Origin: Halosolutus halophilus
Lineage (GTDB): Archaea > Halobacteriota > Halobacteria > Halobacteriales > Natrialbaceae
Reading direction: 5' to 3'
DNA length: 64,000 nt
NCBI RefSeq assembly: GCF_022869805.1
Contig: NZ_CP094974.1
Coordinates: forward strand, 3,038,001-3,102,000
Shown: one piece after another, positions 18,160 to 25,397 of the stretch
Layout of the letters: every line of letters starts with the position of its first letter
How positions within the stretch are numbered: the stretch's first letter is position 1
The notes under the pieces: generated by a model
Seen by the model: only the letters and a program-made list of their open reading frames with translations
Database searches by the model: none
What the model was told of the DNA's origin: nothing
Translations under genes and position numbers: made by a program

Positions 18160-18843
18160 ATGTCCATAGCGACCACAGACACAGCGACGCATCTCGTCAA
18201 GGTAGACACTCACAGAGAGACTAAAATCGGCTACGAGGACTGGCCGGAGGCAAACGACTACTACGAAGCCGACTTTCTCTATCTCCGCAAGGGGGCTTAC
18301 TGGGAGTATCAGGACGAGGTGGACGCCGGGAAGCGAAACGGGCCGAAGTGGTACAACGGCTCCTACTACACCTACGTCGAGAACCGGAATCTCATCGAAC
18401 ACTACGCCGCCTGCCTCGAACTAAGCCAGATTCAGCGGGAACGCGCTGTCTCCTTCTTTCTCTCTCAAGACCTCCGCAAGTGGGGTATCGACAAGCGGTT
18501 CGTCGCGTGGGCGATCTGTACGTATATCGTACACTCTGACAAGGGGGACGTCCGGCAGACCCATCCGGCCTGCAAGGAGGAAACCACTGAGAGAGCGTTC
18601 AGGGAACTGGCAGATGGACTTAGTCTGACTGAACGCCAGCGACACCGGCTCTACGGGAAGGTGCAGAACCGGTTTGTGCGAAGCCGGTGGGGGGAGGGGT
18701 ATATAAACCGTTCAGTATTATCTATGGCGGAGCAGGAGGACAAAGAGGAACCTGTAGTGGGGACGTTCGCACCGCCCGACTACGATTCTGACGACATCCC
18801 CATTGAGAAGCCGACCGGATACCCGATTCGGGCCGTCCCCTGA
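18160..18843 (+). CDS. Conserved element protein, helical, function unknown
   Basis: The frame is open from 18046, but ATG 18160 (MSIATTDTATHLVKVDTHRE, 227 aa) gives a better N-terminus. Seen: GYEDWPEANDYYEADFLYLR, YWEYQDEVDAGKRNGPKWYN, then a helical domain (LIEHYAACLELSQIQRERAV, SFFLSQDLRKWGIDKRFVAW, LADGLSLTERQRHRLYGKV) and an acidic tail. The helical core recalls the cyclin-like fold of TFB-type proteins, so DNA binding or replication control is possible but unproven. It is the only large non-integrase, non-secreted gene of the element and is flanked by three copies of a repeat motif. Confidence 0.65.
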   Translation: MSIATTDTATHLVKVDTHRETKIGYEDWPEANDYYEADFLYLRKGAYWEYQDEVDAGKRNGPKWYNGSYYTYVENRNLIEHYAACLELSQIQRERAVSFFLSQDLRKWGIDKRFVAWAICTYIVHSDKGDVRQTHPACKEETTERAFRELADGLSLTERQRHRLYGKVQNRFVRSRWGEGYINRSVLSMAEQEDKEEPVVGTFAPPDYDSDDIPIEKPTGYPIRAVP

Positions 18844-19266
18844 GTACCGGAGAGCCCTATCGGGGAGTCGGCGCGTTCCCGCAGGCTTGGCTACTCCCGA
18901 CTACGAACCGCCCCCATAGGAGATACCTGACGGTTATTCACGGTTCAGTAGAGTGGCGGCGTTCCCGCAGGATTCGGCTCACCGCAGTCAGCGTCCGTTA
19001 ATAGCACTACCTGATAGCGAGAGTGTCCGTTCTGACGTTTGATTTGACCGAGTTGGGACGCGGCCTTCTCGCTGTTCACTGACTTCCTTTTCTGAAACCG
19101 CATGACGTCGGCGCACCGTGTCCGTCAAGGAATCAAATGTTACCGGCAAGGGGCGCGAGTGAGACCTACTCAAATGTCTCCGGTAGTGGCTACCTTGAGA
19201 GGAAGATTCAAGACTGACCGCTCCTAACTGCTGTTTACGGTCATTAACGAGGCGAAGCTGAAGTTA
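18844..19266. other. Non-coding right end of the integrative element
   Basis: No convincing gene is seen. Two direct copies of the ~20 bp motif lie at 18873-18892 and 18959-18979, after the element gene. The remainder up to the tRNA is moderately AT-rich with short inverted segments. It is a candidate origin or regulatory region. Confidence 0.4.
18873..18979 (+). repeat. GCGTTCCCGCAGG motif, copies 2 and 3
   Basis: GCGTTCCCGCAGG occurs exactly at 18873-18885 and 18959-18971, followed by CTTGGCT and ATTCGGCT. A related inverted copy lies at 17865-17886. The spacing is ~86 bp. Confidence 0.5.
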
Positions 19267-19291
19267 AGCCGGTGGAGGGATTTGAACCCTC
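19264..19291 (+). repeat. Right attachment site (overlaps tRNA-Thr 3' end)
   Basis: TTAAGCCGGTGGAGGGAT followed by TTGAACCCTC, shared with 16032-16061. It covers the acceptor and T-arm of the tRNA, so integration leaves the tRNA intact. Confidence 0.8.
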
Positions 19292-19340
19292 GACCTAATC
19301 CTTACGAAGGATTCGCTCTGCCAGTCTGAGCTACACCGGC
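19267..19340 (-). tRNA. tRNA-Thr (anticodon CGT)
   Basis: The minus strand folds as a complete cloverleaf: acceptor GCCGGTG/CACCGGC, D-arm GCTC...GAGC-type, anticodon stem AATCC/GGATT around loop TTCGTAA (anticodon CGT, reading ACG) and T-arm GAGGG TTCAAAT CCCTC. The discriminator is T and no CCA is encoded. It is the integration target of the element on its 3' side. Confidence 0.92.
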
Positions 19341-19418
19341 ACGATCGTGCGATCTGCGCACTTCAACGTAGGACCGATCGCAGCCATAAGGGTTGCGAAT
19401 CGGACCGATCGTGTGACG

Positions 19419-20408
19419 CTATTGCGTGGACCGTTCCAGGCGGACGTCCAGACAGACGTTCACCTCGTGGGGTGCGTACGAGCGGACGAGTCGCCGGTTC
19501 TCGACGGTAATCTCGTACTCGGGACGAGCGGCCGCGCGGATCGCGCGTTCGCCCGGGCCGAACGGATCGTCCTCGTGCTGGATGTCGTAGTAGTGGAGCA
19601 CGCACTCCTCGCCCGCGAGTCGAACGGCGGTGTCGAGGAACTCGTCGGCGCTGTGTGGCAGGTTCATCACGAGCCGCGTCGCCCAGTCCTCGTACTCCCC
19701 GGCGACCTCGCGGACGTCGCCGTGGATGGCCGTGACCCGGTCGTCGACGCCGTTCCGGCGCGCGTTCTCGCGGAGGTACTCGATCGCGACCTCGTTGATG
19801 TCCACGCCGACGCACCCCGCACCCCGTTTCGCGAACGGGACGACGAACGGGCCGACGCCGGCGAACATGTCGAACGCCCGATCGGCCGCCGTCACCTGTT
19901 CGGCGACGCGGTGGCGTTCGGTCGCCAGCCGGGGCGAGAAGTACACCGCGTCGAGGTCCAGCGCGAACTCGCAGCCGTACTCCCGGTGGACCGTCTCGGT
20001 CCCCTCGCCCGCGAGGACCTCCCAGTCGCGGACCCGCGTCTCGCCTTTCACCTTCGATCGCTTGTTGACGACCGTCTCGACCGGCAGATCCGAGTCGACG
20101 ATCGCCTGGGCGATCTCGAGGGCGCGTTCCTGCGCGTCCTCGTCGAGCAGGACCACGTCGCCGAGGCGTTCGTAAGACGGGTCGAACCCCAGCAGATCAG
20201 CCGGCATCGTCTGCGTCTCGCGTTCGGGAACCTCCCGGGAGACGACCGCGAACTCCGCCGGTACCGCGTCGGGATCGGAAACGGGGATGTAGAGCGTCCC
20301 CTCCTCGACGGCAATCTCGTAGTCGTCGTCGATCAGGTCCGCGTCGGCGAGTCGCGATCGCGTCGCTTCGCCCTCTTCGCGCGCGACGCGGACGCACGGC
20401 ACCTCCAT
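19419..20408 (-). CDS. trm5: tRNA (guanine-37-N1)-methyltransferase, Trm5 family
   Basis: This 329-residue enzyme transfers methyl from S-adenosylmethionine to G37 next to the anticodon, preventing frameshifting. An N-terminal D1/D2 region (VPCVRVAREEGEATRSRL, DLPVETVVNKRSKVKGETR) precedes the class I methyltransferase: SAM motif FDMFAGVGPFVVPFAKRG (~190-206), acidic VDINEVAIEYL and the catalytic NLPHSADEF, followed by CVLHYYDIQ. Length and motifs are normal for archaeal Trm5. It is monocistronic next to the tRNA-Thr gene and just outside the mobile element. Confidence 0.92.
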   Translation of the reverse strand: MEVPCVRVAREEGEATRSRLADADLIDDDYEIAVEEGTLYIPVSDPDAVPAEFAVVSREVPERETQTMPADLLGFDPSYERLGDVVLLDEDAQERALEIAQAIVDSDLPVETVVNKRSKVKGETRVRDWEVLAGEGTETVHREYGCEFALDLDAVYFSPRLATERHRVAEQVTAADRAFDMFAGVGPFVVPFAKRGAGCVGVDINEVAIEYLRENARRNGVDDRVTAIHGDVREVAGEYEDWATRLVMNLPHSADEFLDTAVRLAGEECVLHYYDIQHEDDPFGPGERAIRAAARPEYEITVENRRLVRSYAPHEVNVCLDVRLERSTQ

Positions 20409-20567
20409 ACCCGGAGTCGGAGACGGGACGCCGTAATATTGACGCTTCGCCGCCCGGAACGATCGGCCGGCAACACTTCGGGGCCCGGTCCGCCGGCCGT
20501 CGCTGGCCGGATCGATGCATCGTTTCGTGAACAGTTTTCAGGGACCCGCCACTACGTGGGCAGTAGC

Positions 20568-21089
20568 ATGGCCGATCGAACGGAGCTGACGACCGTCGAG
20601 ACGGTCCACGAAGAGCGATCGTGGCTGTTCACGGTCTTGGATCGACACGGGAACCAGGACGAGGTCGTCCTCGTCCCCTGCGAGGACGGTGTCGAGCATA
20701 GCTCGACAAGCAGTCAGCGCGGTTCCCGCGCTGACGACAGCGTGGAACCGTGTTCCACGAGCAGTCGGCCTGCGGCCGACGACGGCGTCGAGGCGTGGAT
20801 CAACCGCTGTACGCACGAGGCCCAGCGGCTGGACACCGGCCGCGGCGTCGCGATGCGCGACTGCCAGATCATCTGTCCGAAACACGGCTCGATGTTCGAC
20901 GCGTGTTCGGGCTACTGCGACAACGGCGAGGCCGCCGACACGACCCTTCCCTCGATCGAGATTGCGATCGAGGACGGCACCGTCTACCTCACCGACGACG
21001 AGGTGTCGTTCGCCCACGCGGGCGGGATCGGTGCGAACGACGAGGACGATGACGACGGGCCCGCCTCGACCTCGCACCTCTCCTTCTAG
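20568..21089 (+). CDS. Rieske [2Fe-2S] protein with palindromic in-frame insert
   Basis: ATG 20568 gives 173 residues. Rieske ligands are visible as C-T-H (INRCTHEAQRL) and C-P-K-H (IICPKHGSMFD), with the usual SGYC segment after them, so it binds one 2Fe-2S cluster and is a soluble ferredoxin-type electron carrier (no membrane helix). Between EDGVE and AWINRCTH lies a Ser/Arg/Asp-rich stretch of 32 residues that normal family members would not need. Removing it restores a smooth CEDGVEAWINRCTHEAQ. It is encoded by a run of palindromes (see the repeat entry). A long non-coding frame upstream is ignored. Confidence 0.88.
   Translation: MADRTELTTVETVHEERSWLFTVLDRHGNQDEVVLVPCEDGVEHSSTSSQRGSRADDSVEPCSTSSRPAADDGVEAWINRCTHEAQRLDTGRGVAMRDCQIICPKHGSMFDACSGYCDNGEAADTTLPSIEIAIEDGTVYLTDDEVSFAHAGGIGANDEDDDDGPASTSHLSF
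20685..20780 (+). repeat. 96-bp insert of four perfect palindromes inside the Rieske gene
   Basis: Four consecutive hairpins: 20691-20707 (GTCGAGC-ATA-GCTCGAC), 20713-20735 (GTCAGCGCGG-TTC-CCGCGCTGAC), 20742-20758 (GTGGAAC-CGT-GTTCCAC) and 20764-20780 (GTCGGCC-TGC-GGCCGAC). The 12-mer GACGGYGTCGAG occurs at 20685-20696 and again at 20781-20792, so 96 bp (32 codons) appear inserted with a target-like duplication. The reading frame is kept. Confidence 0.85.
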
Positions 21090-21152
21090 CCCTCGATCGG
21101 ATCGGCAGCGGGCGTAGCTGGAACTATACCTTCGGCGTACCTGGGCCGACGT

Positions 21153-21545
21153 ATGGACCGTCAGCGCGTCACGAGCGGCACCGAGTGGGAATCGAGCGTG
21201 GGCTACTCCCGGGCCGTCCGCGCCGGGTCGCAGATCCACGTCTCGGGCACGACGGCGACCGACGAGAACGGCGACGTCGTGGGAGTCGGTGATCCCCACG
21301 CACAGACCGTTCGGGCGCTCGAGATCATCGAAGACGCGCTCGCGGAGGCTGGCGCGTCGATCGAGGACGTGGTTCGCACCCGCATCTACGTGACCGACAT
21401 CGACGACTGGGGGGCGATCGGCGAGGCCCACGGCGAGTTCTTCGGGGACGTTCGTCCGGCGGCGAGTATGGTCGAGGTGCAGCGATTGATCGATCCGGAC
21501 CACTTAGTCGAGATCGAAGCGGTCGCGATCGTCGGCGACGACTGA
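21153..21545 (+). CDS. RidA family (YjgF/UK114) enamine/imine deaminase
   Basis: The protein has 130 residues, the typical RidA length. Seen: YSRAVRAGSQIHVSGTTATD, HAQTVRALEIIEDALAEAGA, EDVVRTRIYVTDIDDW, RPAASMVEVQRLIDPDHLVE, IEAVAIV. The conserved Arg of the VRTRIYV strand and the late Glu (VEIEAVA) that bind substrate are present. RidA proteins hydrolyse reactive enamines/imines from PLP enzymes such as threonine dehydratase. It is soluble and cytoplasmic, transcribed alone behind the Rieske gene. Confidence 0.9.
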   Translation: MDRQRVTSGTEWESSVGYSRAVRAGSQIHVSGTTATDENGDVVGVGDPHAQTVRALEIIEDALAEAGASIEDVVRTRIYVTDIDDWGAIGEAHGEFFGDVRPAASMVEVQRLIDPDHLVEIEAVAIVGDD

Positions 21546-21654
21546 GTTCCCGCGATCTCGAACCTCGATCGTGACTGTCCGGACCTCGGACCCGTCAGCC
21601 GGGCGTGGACAACCGTTATTTCGGCTGTGAGCCACTTGTCTAGAGAAACACATC

Positions 21655-22077
21655 ATGAGCACCGAAGCCAACAAAACGCTCGCCCGCCGCATGCAGGAAG
21701 ACGTCTGGAACGAGGGGGACGTGGACGCGATCGACGATCTCCTCGCGGAGGACTTCGTCCAGCACTCCCCGTGGGAGCCGTCGGAGTTGCACGGCCGGGA
21801 GGCGTTCAAACAGCAGATCGGGGACTTCCACGCCGCGTTCCCCGATCTGCACGGAACGATCGACGACGTCGTCGCCGAGGGGGACACGGTCGCGAACCGG
21901 TTCACCATGCGCGCGACCCACCAGGGCGAGTTCATGGGCGTCGAGCCGACGGGAAACGAGGTCGAACTCGTCGGTACCATCTTCGCCCGCGTCGAGGACG
22001 GCAAGATCGCCGAGCGGTGGGTCGTCGACCACGTACTCGGGTTTCTCGAACAACTCGGGACGGTATCCGAGCGGTAG
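21655..22077 (+). CDS. SnoaL-like ester cyclase-family protein
   Basis: The protein has 140 residues with the NTF2-like SnoaL pattern: MQEDVWNEGDVDAIDDLLAE, DFVQHSPW, FHAAFPDLHGTIDDVVAEGD, RFTMRATHQGEFMGVEPTGN, EDGKIAERWVVDHVLGFLEQ. The His and Asp positions expected in the pocket are present. The family includes polyketide cyclases, but archaeal members have no established substrate. It is monocistronic. Confidence 0.85.
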   Translation: MSTEANKTLARRMQEDVWNEGDVDAIDDLLAEDFVQHSPWEPSELHGREAFKQQIGDFHAAFPDLHGTIDDVVAEGDTVANRFTMRATHQGEFMGVEPTGNEVELVGTIFARVEDGKIAERWVVDHVLGFLEQLGTVSER

Positions 22078-22129
22078 CGGCGCTGTTCGACTCGAAAGGT
22101 TATAGCGAGGGTGCCGACTAGCGACGGCC

Positions 22130-22912
22130 ATGCTCACGTTCATCGGTCTCGGCCTCTACGACGAACGATCGATCACCGTCGAGGGCCAGGAAGCCCTTCG
22201 GAACGCCGACCGCGCGTACGCCGAGTTCTACACCAGCAAACTGATCGGCACGTCGGTCGACGACCTCGAGGACTACCACGACGTGACGATCGAGGTCCGG
22301 GATCGCGCCGGCGTCGAACAGCACCCCGACGACGTTCTCGACGCGGCCGAAACGGAGGACGTGGCCTTTCTGACGGCCGGCGACACGATGATTTCGACGA
22401 CCCACGTCGACCTTCGACTCCGGGCCCACGAGCGGGGCATCGACACGCGCGTGATCCACGGCGTGACGGCCCAGACGGCGACCAGTTCACTGACCGGACT
22501 CCAGAACTACCGCTTCGGGACGGCCACCACGCTACCGTTCCCCTACGCACACGGGGCCGACGGCCTCCCAGCGAGCGTGACGAACACGATCGACGAGAAT
22601 CGGGCCGACGGGCTTCACACGGTCGTCTACCTGGATATAAAAGCCGATCGCGAGGACCGCGAAGAGTACATGACCGCCGACGTCGGGGCCGAGCTACTTG
22701 CCGCGGAGTACCCCGACCTCGTCGGCGTCGTCGTCGCCCGCGCGGGCAGCCCCGAACCGCTGGTCGAGGCCGGGACGATGACAGACCTCGCCGATCGCGA
22801 GTTCGGCGATCCGCTCCACCTGCTCGTGATCCCGGGCGAGTGTCACCTGCTGGAGGCCGACGCGCTCGTCGAACTCGCCGGTGCCGACCGGGACGCCCTC
22901 GACGTGGTCTGA
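22130..22912 (+). CDS. dphB: Diphthine synthase
   Basis: This 260-residue SAM-dependent tetrapyrrole-methylase-fold enzyme methylates the 3-amino-3-carboxypropyl group on the diphthamide His of elongation factor 2. Motifs: MLTFIGLGLYDERSITVEG at the N-terminus, FLTAGDTMISTTHVDLRLRA, VIHGVTAQTATSSLTGLQNY, FGTATTLPFPY, VVVARAGSP, LLVIPGECHLLEADALVE. Length and motif order match the archaeal family. TATA-like GTTATAGC lies at 22097-22104, ~30 bp upstream, as for a leaderless transcript. Confidence 0.95.
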   Translation: MLTFIGLGLYDERSITVEGQEALRNADRAYAEFYTSKLIGTSVDDLEDYHDVTIEVRDRAGVEQHPDDVLDAAETEDVAFLTAGDTMISTTHVDLRLRAHERGIDTRVIHGVTAQTATSSLTGLQNYRFGTATTLPFPYAHGADGLPASVTNTIDENRADGLHTVVYLDIKADREDREEYMTADVGAELLAAEYPDLVGVVVARAGSPEPLVEAGTMTDLADREFGDPLHLLVIPGECHLLEADALVELAGADRDALDVV

Positions 22913-22927
22913 TCCGCGGCGGGACTG

Positions 22928-23998
22928 CTAGTGAGAAAGGAACTCCTCGAGACGGGCCATGAAATCCCCGGGCACCTCGACGTGTGGCGTGTGGCCGGTG
23001 TTGCCGAAGACGACTTCCTCGTACGCCCCGCCGCGATCGGCGTACTCCTCGAGGACCGCACGGGTCTGGTCGACCATCGGCTGTGGCGGGAAGACGTCCT
23101 CGCCGGGCCAGCCGGGGAGTTGCCCCATCCGGCCGAGCGTCCCGAGATCGAACATGGATTCGTTCGAGACGATCTGGTCGGAGTCGCCGCGAATCCAGCG
23201 GACGGCCGGTTTTTCGTCCTCGTCGATGTCCGTGATCTCGTCGAGCGTGCAGTACTTCGGCGAGACGGCGTTGTTCACCCCGGTATCGCCCGGCGCGACG
23301 CCCGGCCAGTGCTCGCTCTCGATCGCCGACCCCGGGTAGTTCTTCTCGCCGATGACCGTATCGAGCATCCCGGTCAGGTACGACTCCTCGCGATCGGGGT
23401 CGAACTCGTGGGTCGGATCGACGTAGTAGGTCCGCAGGATCTTCCGCGGCGAGGCCTCTCCGGACGGGTCGCGATCGCGCTCCGCGAGCGCCGAGACGAA
23501 CTCGTCGTTGCCGATGCCGCCCCCCGACCCGGCGTAGTCGTCGAAACACGGCGTCCCCTCGACGTCTTTCGTCCCGCCGAACCCGTACGGCGAGACGGGG
23601 TTGACGAGCACGAGCGCGTCGACGGCCTCGGGGAAGTCGATCGCGTACCGCATCGCGACGCCACCCCCGTTCGACCAGCCGACGAGCGTCACCGACTCGT
23701 CGATCCTGAGGTCGGTGAGAAACGCCCGGAGATCGCCGGCGAAGTCGCCGAGACCGTTCGTCGCGTCGACCGGCTTCGTCTCCGAATCGCCGTACCCTCG
23801 CATATCGGGCGCAATCGCGCGGTAGGACTCGGGCAGGTCGACGAGCGTGTCCTCGAAGAACCGCGACGAGGAGACGTTCCCGTGCAAGAAGACGACAGGT
23901 GCCCCGTCCGAATCGCCCGCCTCGAGGACGTGCGTCTCGAGCCGATCGGTCTCGACGACGCGGGAGTCGACGCCGGCACAGGTGTCGTCTCGAGTCAT
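22928..23998 (-). CDS. Alpha/beta hydrolase
   Basis: The frame opens at 24076, but Met 23998 (MTRDDTCAGVDSRVVETDRL, 356 aa) is the more likely start. The oxyanion segment VVFLHGNVSSSRFFED, nucleophile elbow GWSNGGG (Ser), acid RGDSDQIVS and catalytic His (GNTGHTPHVE) form a complete triad. A large cap insertion (~160-270) suggests a bulky substrate. Likely an esterase or related hydrolase in the cytoplasm. It converges with dphB. Confidence 0.85.
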   Translation of the reverse strand: MTRDDTCAGVDSRVVETDRLETHVLEAGDSDGAPVVFLHGNVSSSRFFEDTLVDLPESYRAIAPDMRGYGDSETKPVDATNGLGDFAGDLRAFLTDLRIDESVTLVGWSNGGGVAMRYAIDFPEAVDALVLVNPVSPYGFGGTKDVEGTPCFDDYAGSGGGIGNDEFVSALAERDRDPSGEASPRKILRTYYVDPTHEFDPDREESYLTGMLDTVIGEKNYPGSAIESEHWPGVAPGDTGVNNAVSPKYCTLDEITDIDEDEKPAVRWIRGDSDQIVSNESMFDLGTLGRMGQLPGWPGEDVFPPQPMVDQTRAVLEEYADRGGAYEEVVFGNTGHTPHVEVPGDFMARLEEFLSH

Positions 23999-24078
23999 GT
24001 GTGGGGGTATTACGGCGACCGGGATAGCTGTCGTGGTGCGTATCAGTTCGAGTATTCGAGCGGAGATCCCGCTCAACT

Positions 24079-24522
24079 TCAGGAAAATAGCCGTTTGAGT
24101 CTGGCGAACAGCCCGTTCGATCGATCGCCGCCACGGTTCGACGATGGTGATACCTCGACCGGATCGGCGGCGACGGAGTCAGTATCTTGGTCCGCGTCGG
24201 CGGTTCCCGCGGCCGCGTCGGCGGCTTCTCTGAGCGCCCGGTCGATAAGCCCTTCGGCGTCGTTGACGGCCTCTTTTACTGTCCCCTCGACGAGCGGTTT
24301 TCCCTCGAATCGGTCCCGCGTCACCGCGGTGTCGGCGGCGATGATGACGGCGTCGGCCGCCGCGATTGCCTCGCACGCGAGTTCGTTCTCCTGGCCCATG
24401 GCGCCTTGCACCTCGACGTCGATCTCGTGATCGTTCGCCGCTGCAACCCGTTCCAGGGACTCCGCTGCCATCTGACAGTGTGCGATCCCTGTCGGACAGG
24501 ACGTGACTGCGACGAACTTCAT
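24079..24522 (-). CDS. ptfB: PTS fructose-specific EIIB component
   Basis: Met 24522 (MKFVAVTSCPTGIAHCQMAA) gives 147 residues. The phosphocysteine is Cys 9 in SCPTGIAHC, the EIIB-fructose signature. The domain occupies ~1-100 (GQENELACEAIAAADAVIIA, DTAVTRDRFEGKPL) and is followed by a disordered acidic tail. It accepts phosphate from PtfA and passes it to fructose entering through PtfC. Last gene of glpR-pfkB-ptfC-ptfA-ptsH-ptfB. Confidence 0.93.
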   Translation of the reverse strand: MKFVAVTSCPTGIAHCQMAAESLERVAAANDHEIDVEVQGAMGQENELACEAIAAADAVIIAADTAVTRDRFEGKPLVEGTVKEAVNDAEGLIDRALREAADAAAGTADADQDTDSVAADPVEVSPSSNRGGDRSNGLFARLKRLFS

Positions 24523-24637
24523 ATGGTATCGCTCCGCTACGTACTCACGAACCGTAGTCTTCGTGGTCACGTCGGTCGCTCGTTCGGCCCTCGGATCGAC
24601 CCCGGCTGGATCCGGCAGCTCGTCCGCCGACGTGGTC

Positions 24638-24910
24638 TCAGGTTGCGGATTCCGCTTCGGGGGTCGAGAGGACCTCCTCGAGCGCGTCGAGCGCAGCTTC
24701 GGCGTCGTCCCCCTCGGCGACGATTCGAACGTCGGCGCCGCTCGCGACCCCGAGGCTCGTGACGGCGAGCACGCTCGCCACGTCCACCGCCTCGCCGTCG
24801 ACGGGCGCGACCTGCACGTCCGCGTCGAACTGGGTCACGGTCTCGACGAACTTCGCAGCCGGGCGCGCGTGGAGTCCGTCCGCCGGACCCACGGTGACGA
24901 TCCGCTCCAT
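24638..24910 (-). CDS. ptsH: HPr phosphocarrier protein
   Basis: ATG 24910 gives 90 residues and overlaps the ptfA stop (TGATG). The phosphorylatable His sits in DGLHARPAAKFVETV (His 14). VASVLAVTSLGVASGADVRI follows, and DALEEVLS ends the fold. HPr carries phosphate from Enzyme I to EIIA. No ptsI (Enzyme I) follows here, although in Haloferax it is clustered with these genes, so it must lie elsewhere or be lost. Confidence 0.92.
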   Translation of the reverse strand: MERIVTVGPADGLHARPAAKFVETVTQFDADVQVAPVDGEAVDVASVLAVTSLGVASGADVRIVAEGDDAEAALDALEEVLSTPEAESAT

Positions 24911-25368
24911 CACGTGATCGCCTCCACGAGGGTGTTCCGGACCTCCGCGGAAGACGCCGCGTCGTGCAGATCCGCACGCACCTCGTCGTGCATGAGCGCA
25001 CGCGAAAGCGAACTGAGCACCGAGAGGTGGTCGTCGGTGCCGTCGGACGGGGCGAGCAGCATGAACAGCAGCCTCGCTGGTTCTCCGTCCATCGCGTCGA
25101 CGTCGACGCCCTCGTTCGAGCGAGCGAACACGATCGTCGGCTGGCCAACGGCATCGGTCTTCGCGTGGAACAGACCGATCCCCTTTCCGATCCCGGCCGT
25201 CGACTCCGCTTCGCGGGCGAGCACCGCCTCGAGAGCGGCGCTGCGATCCGTTACCCGATCGGCCTCGACGGCGCGATCGAGGAGGTACTCGATACACGCG
25301 TCCTTGCTGGTCGGCGGTTCCTGGAGCGTGAGTAATTCCGGCACGAGTACGGCGTCGATATCGTCCAT
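24910..25368 (-). CDS. ptfA: PTS fructose-specific EIIA component
   Basis: ATG 25368 (MDDIDAVLVPELLTLQEPPT) gives 152 residues. The active His lies in GIGLFHAKTD, with the preceding AREAESTAGIGKGIG typical of EIIA-fructose/mannitol, then VFARSNEGVDVDAMDGEPAR and LFMLLAPSDGTDDHLSVLSS. It shuttles phosphate from HPr to PtfB. The TGATG overlap with ptsH shows translational coupling. Fructose specificity is inferred from pfkB and ptfC beside it. Confidence 0.93.
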   Translation of the reverse strand: MDDIDAVLVPELLTLQEPPTSKDACIEYLLDRAVEADRVTDRSAALEAVLAREAESTAGIGKGIGLFHAKTDAVGQPTIVFARSNEGVDVDAMDGEPARLLFMLLAPSDGTDDHLSVLSSLSRALMHDEVRADLHDAASSAEVRNTLVEAIT

Positions 25369-25397
25369 GAACGTAGTATAACGTTGGTAAGGTTTAG

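Larger units (their letters stand above)
16032..19291 (+). mobile_element. Compact integrative element in tRNA-Thr
   Basis: About 3.2 kb lies between two copies of the tRNA-Thr 3' end: 16032-16061 and 19264-19291. Both begin with the identical 18-mer TTAAGCCGGTGGAGGGAT, followed by TTGAACCCTC with a 2-bp GG insertion in the left copy. The intact tRNA is on the right. Contents: a tyrosine integrase beside the left repeat and reading inward, a lamin-tail lipoprotein on the opposite strand, and a conserved element protein flanked by repeats. No capsid, packaging or obvious replicase gene is present. Confidence 0.8.

Noticed and set aside
18988-19173. 60-codon minus-strand frame near the element's right end
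   Set aside because: No motif, basic composition and no start signal; treated as non-coding.
19347-20567. Long 5' extension of the Rieske frame
   Set aside because: It runs antisense through trm5; the real start is ATG 20568.
22173-24134. 653-codon minus-strand frame across dphB and the hydrolase
   Set aside because: Arg-rich, motif-free; both overlapping real genes have complete catalytic signatures.
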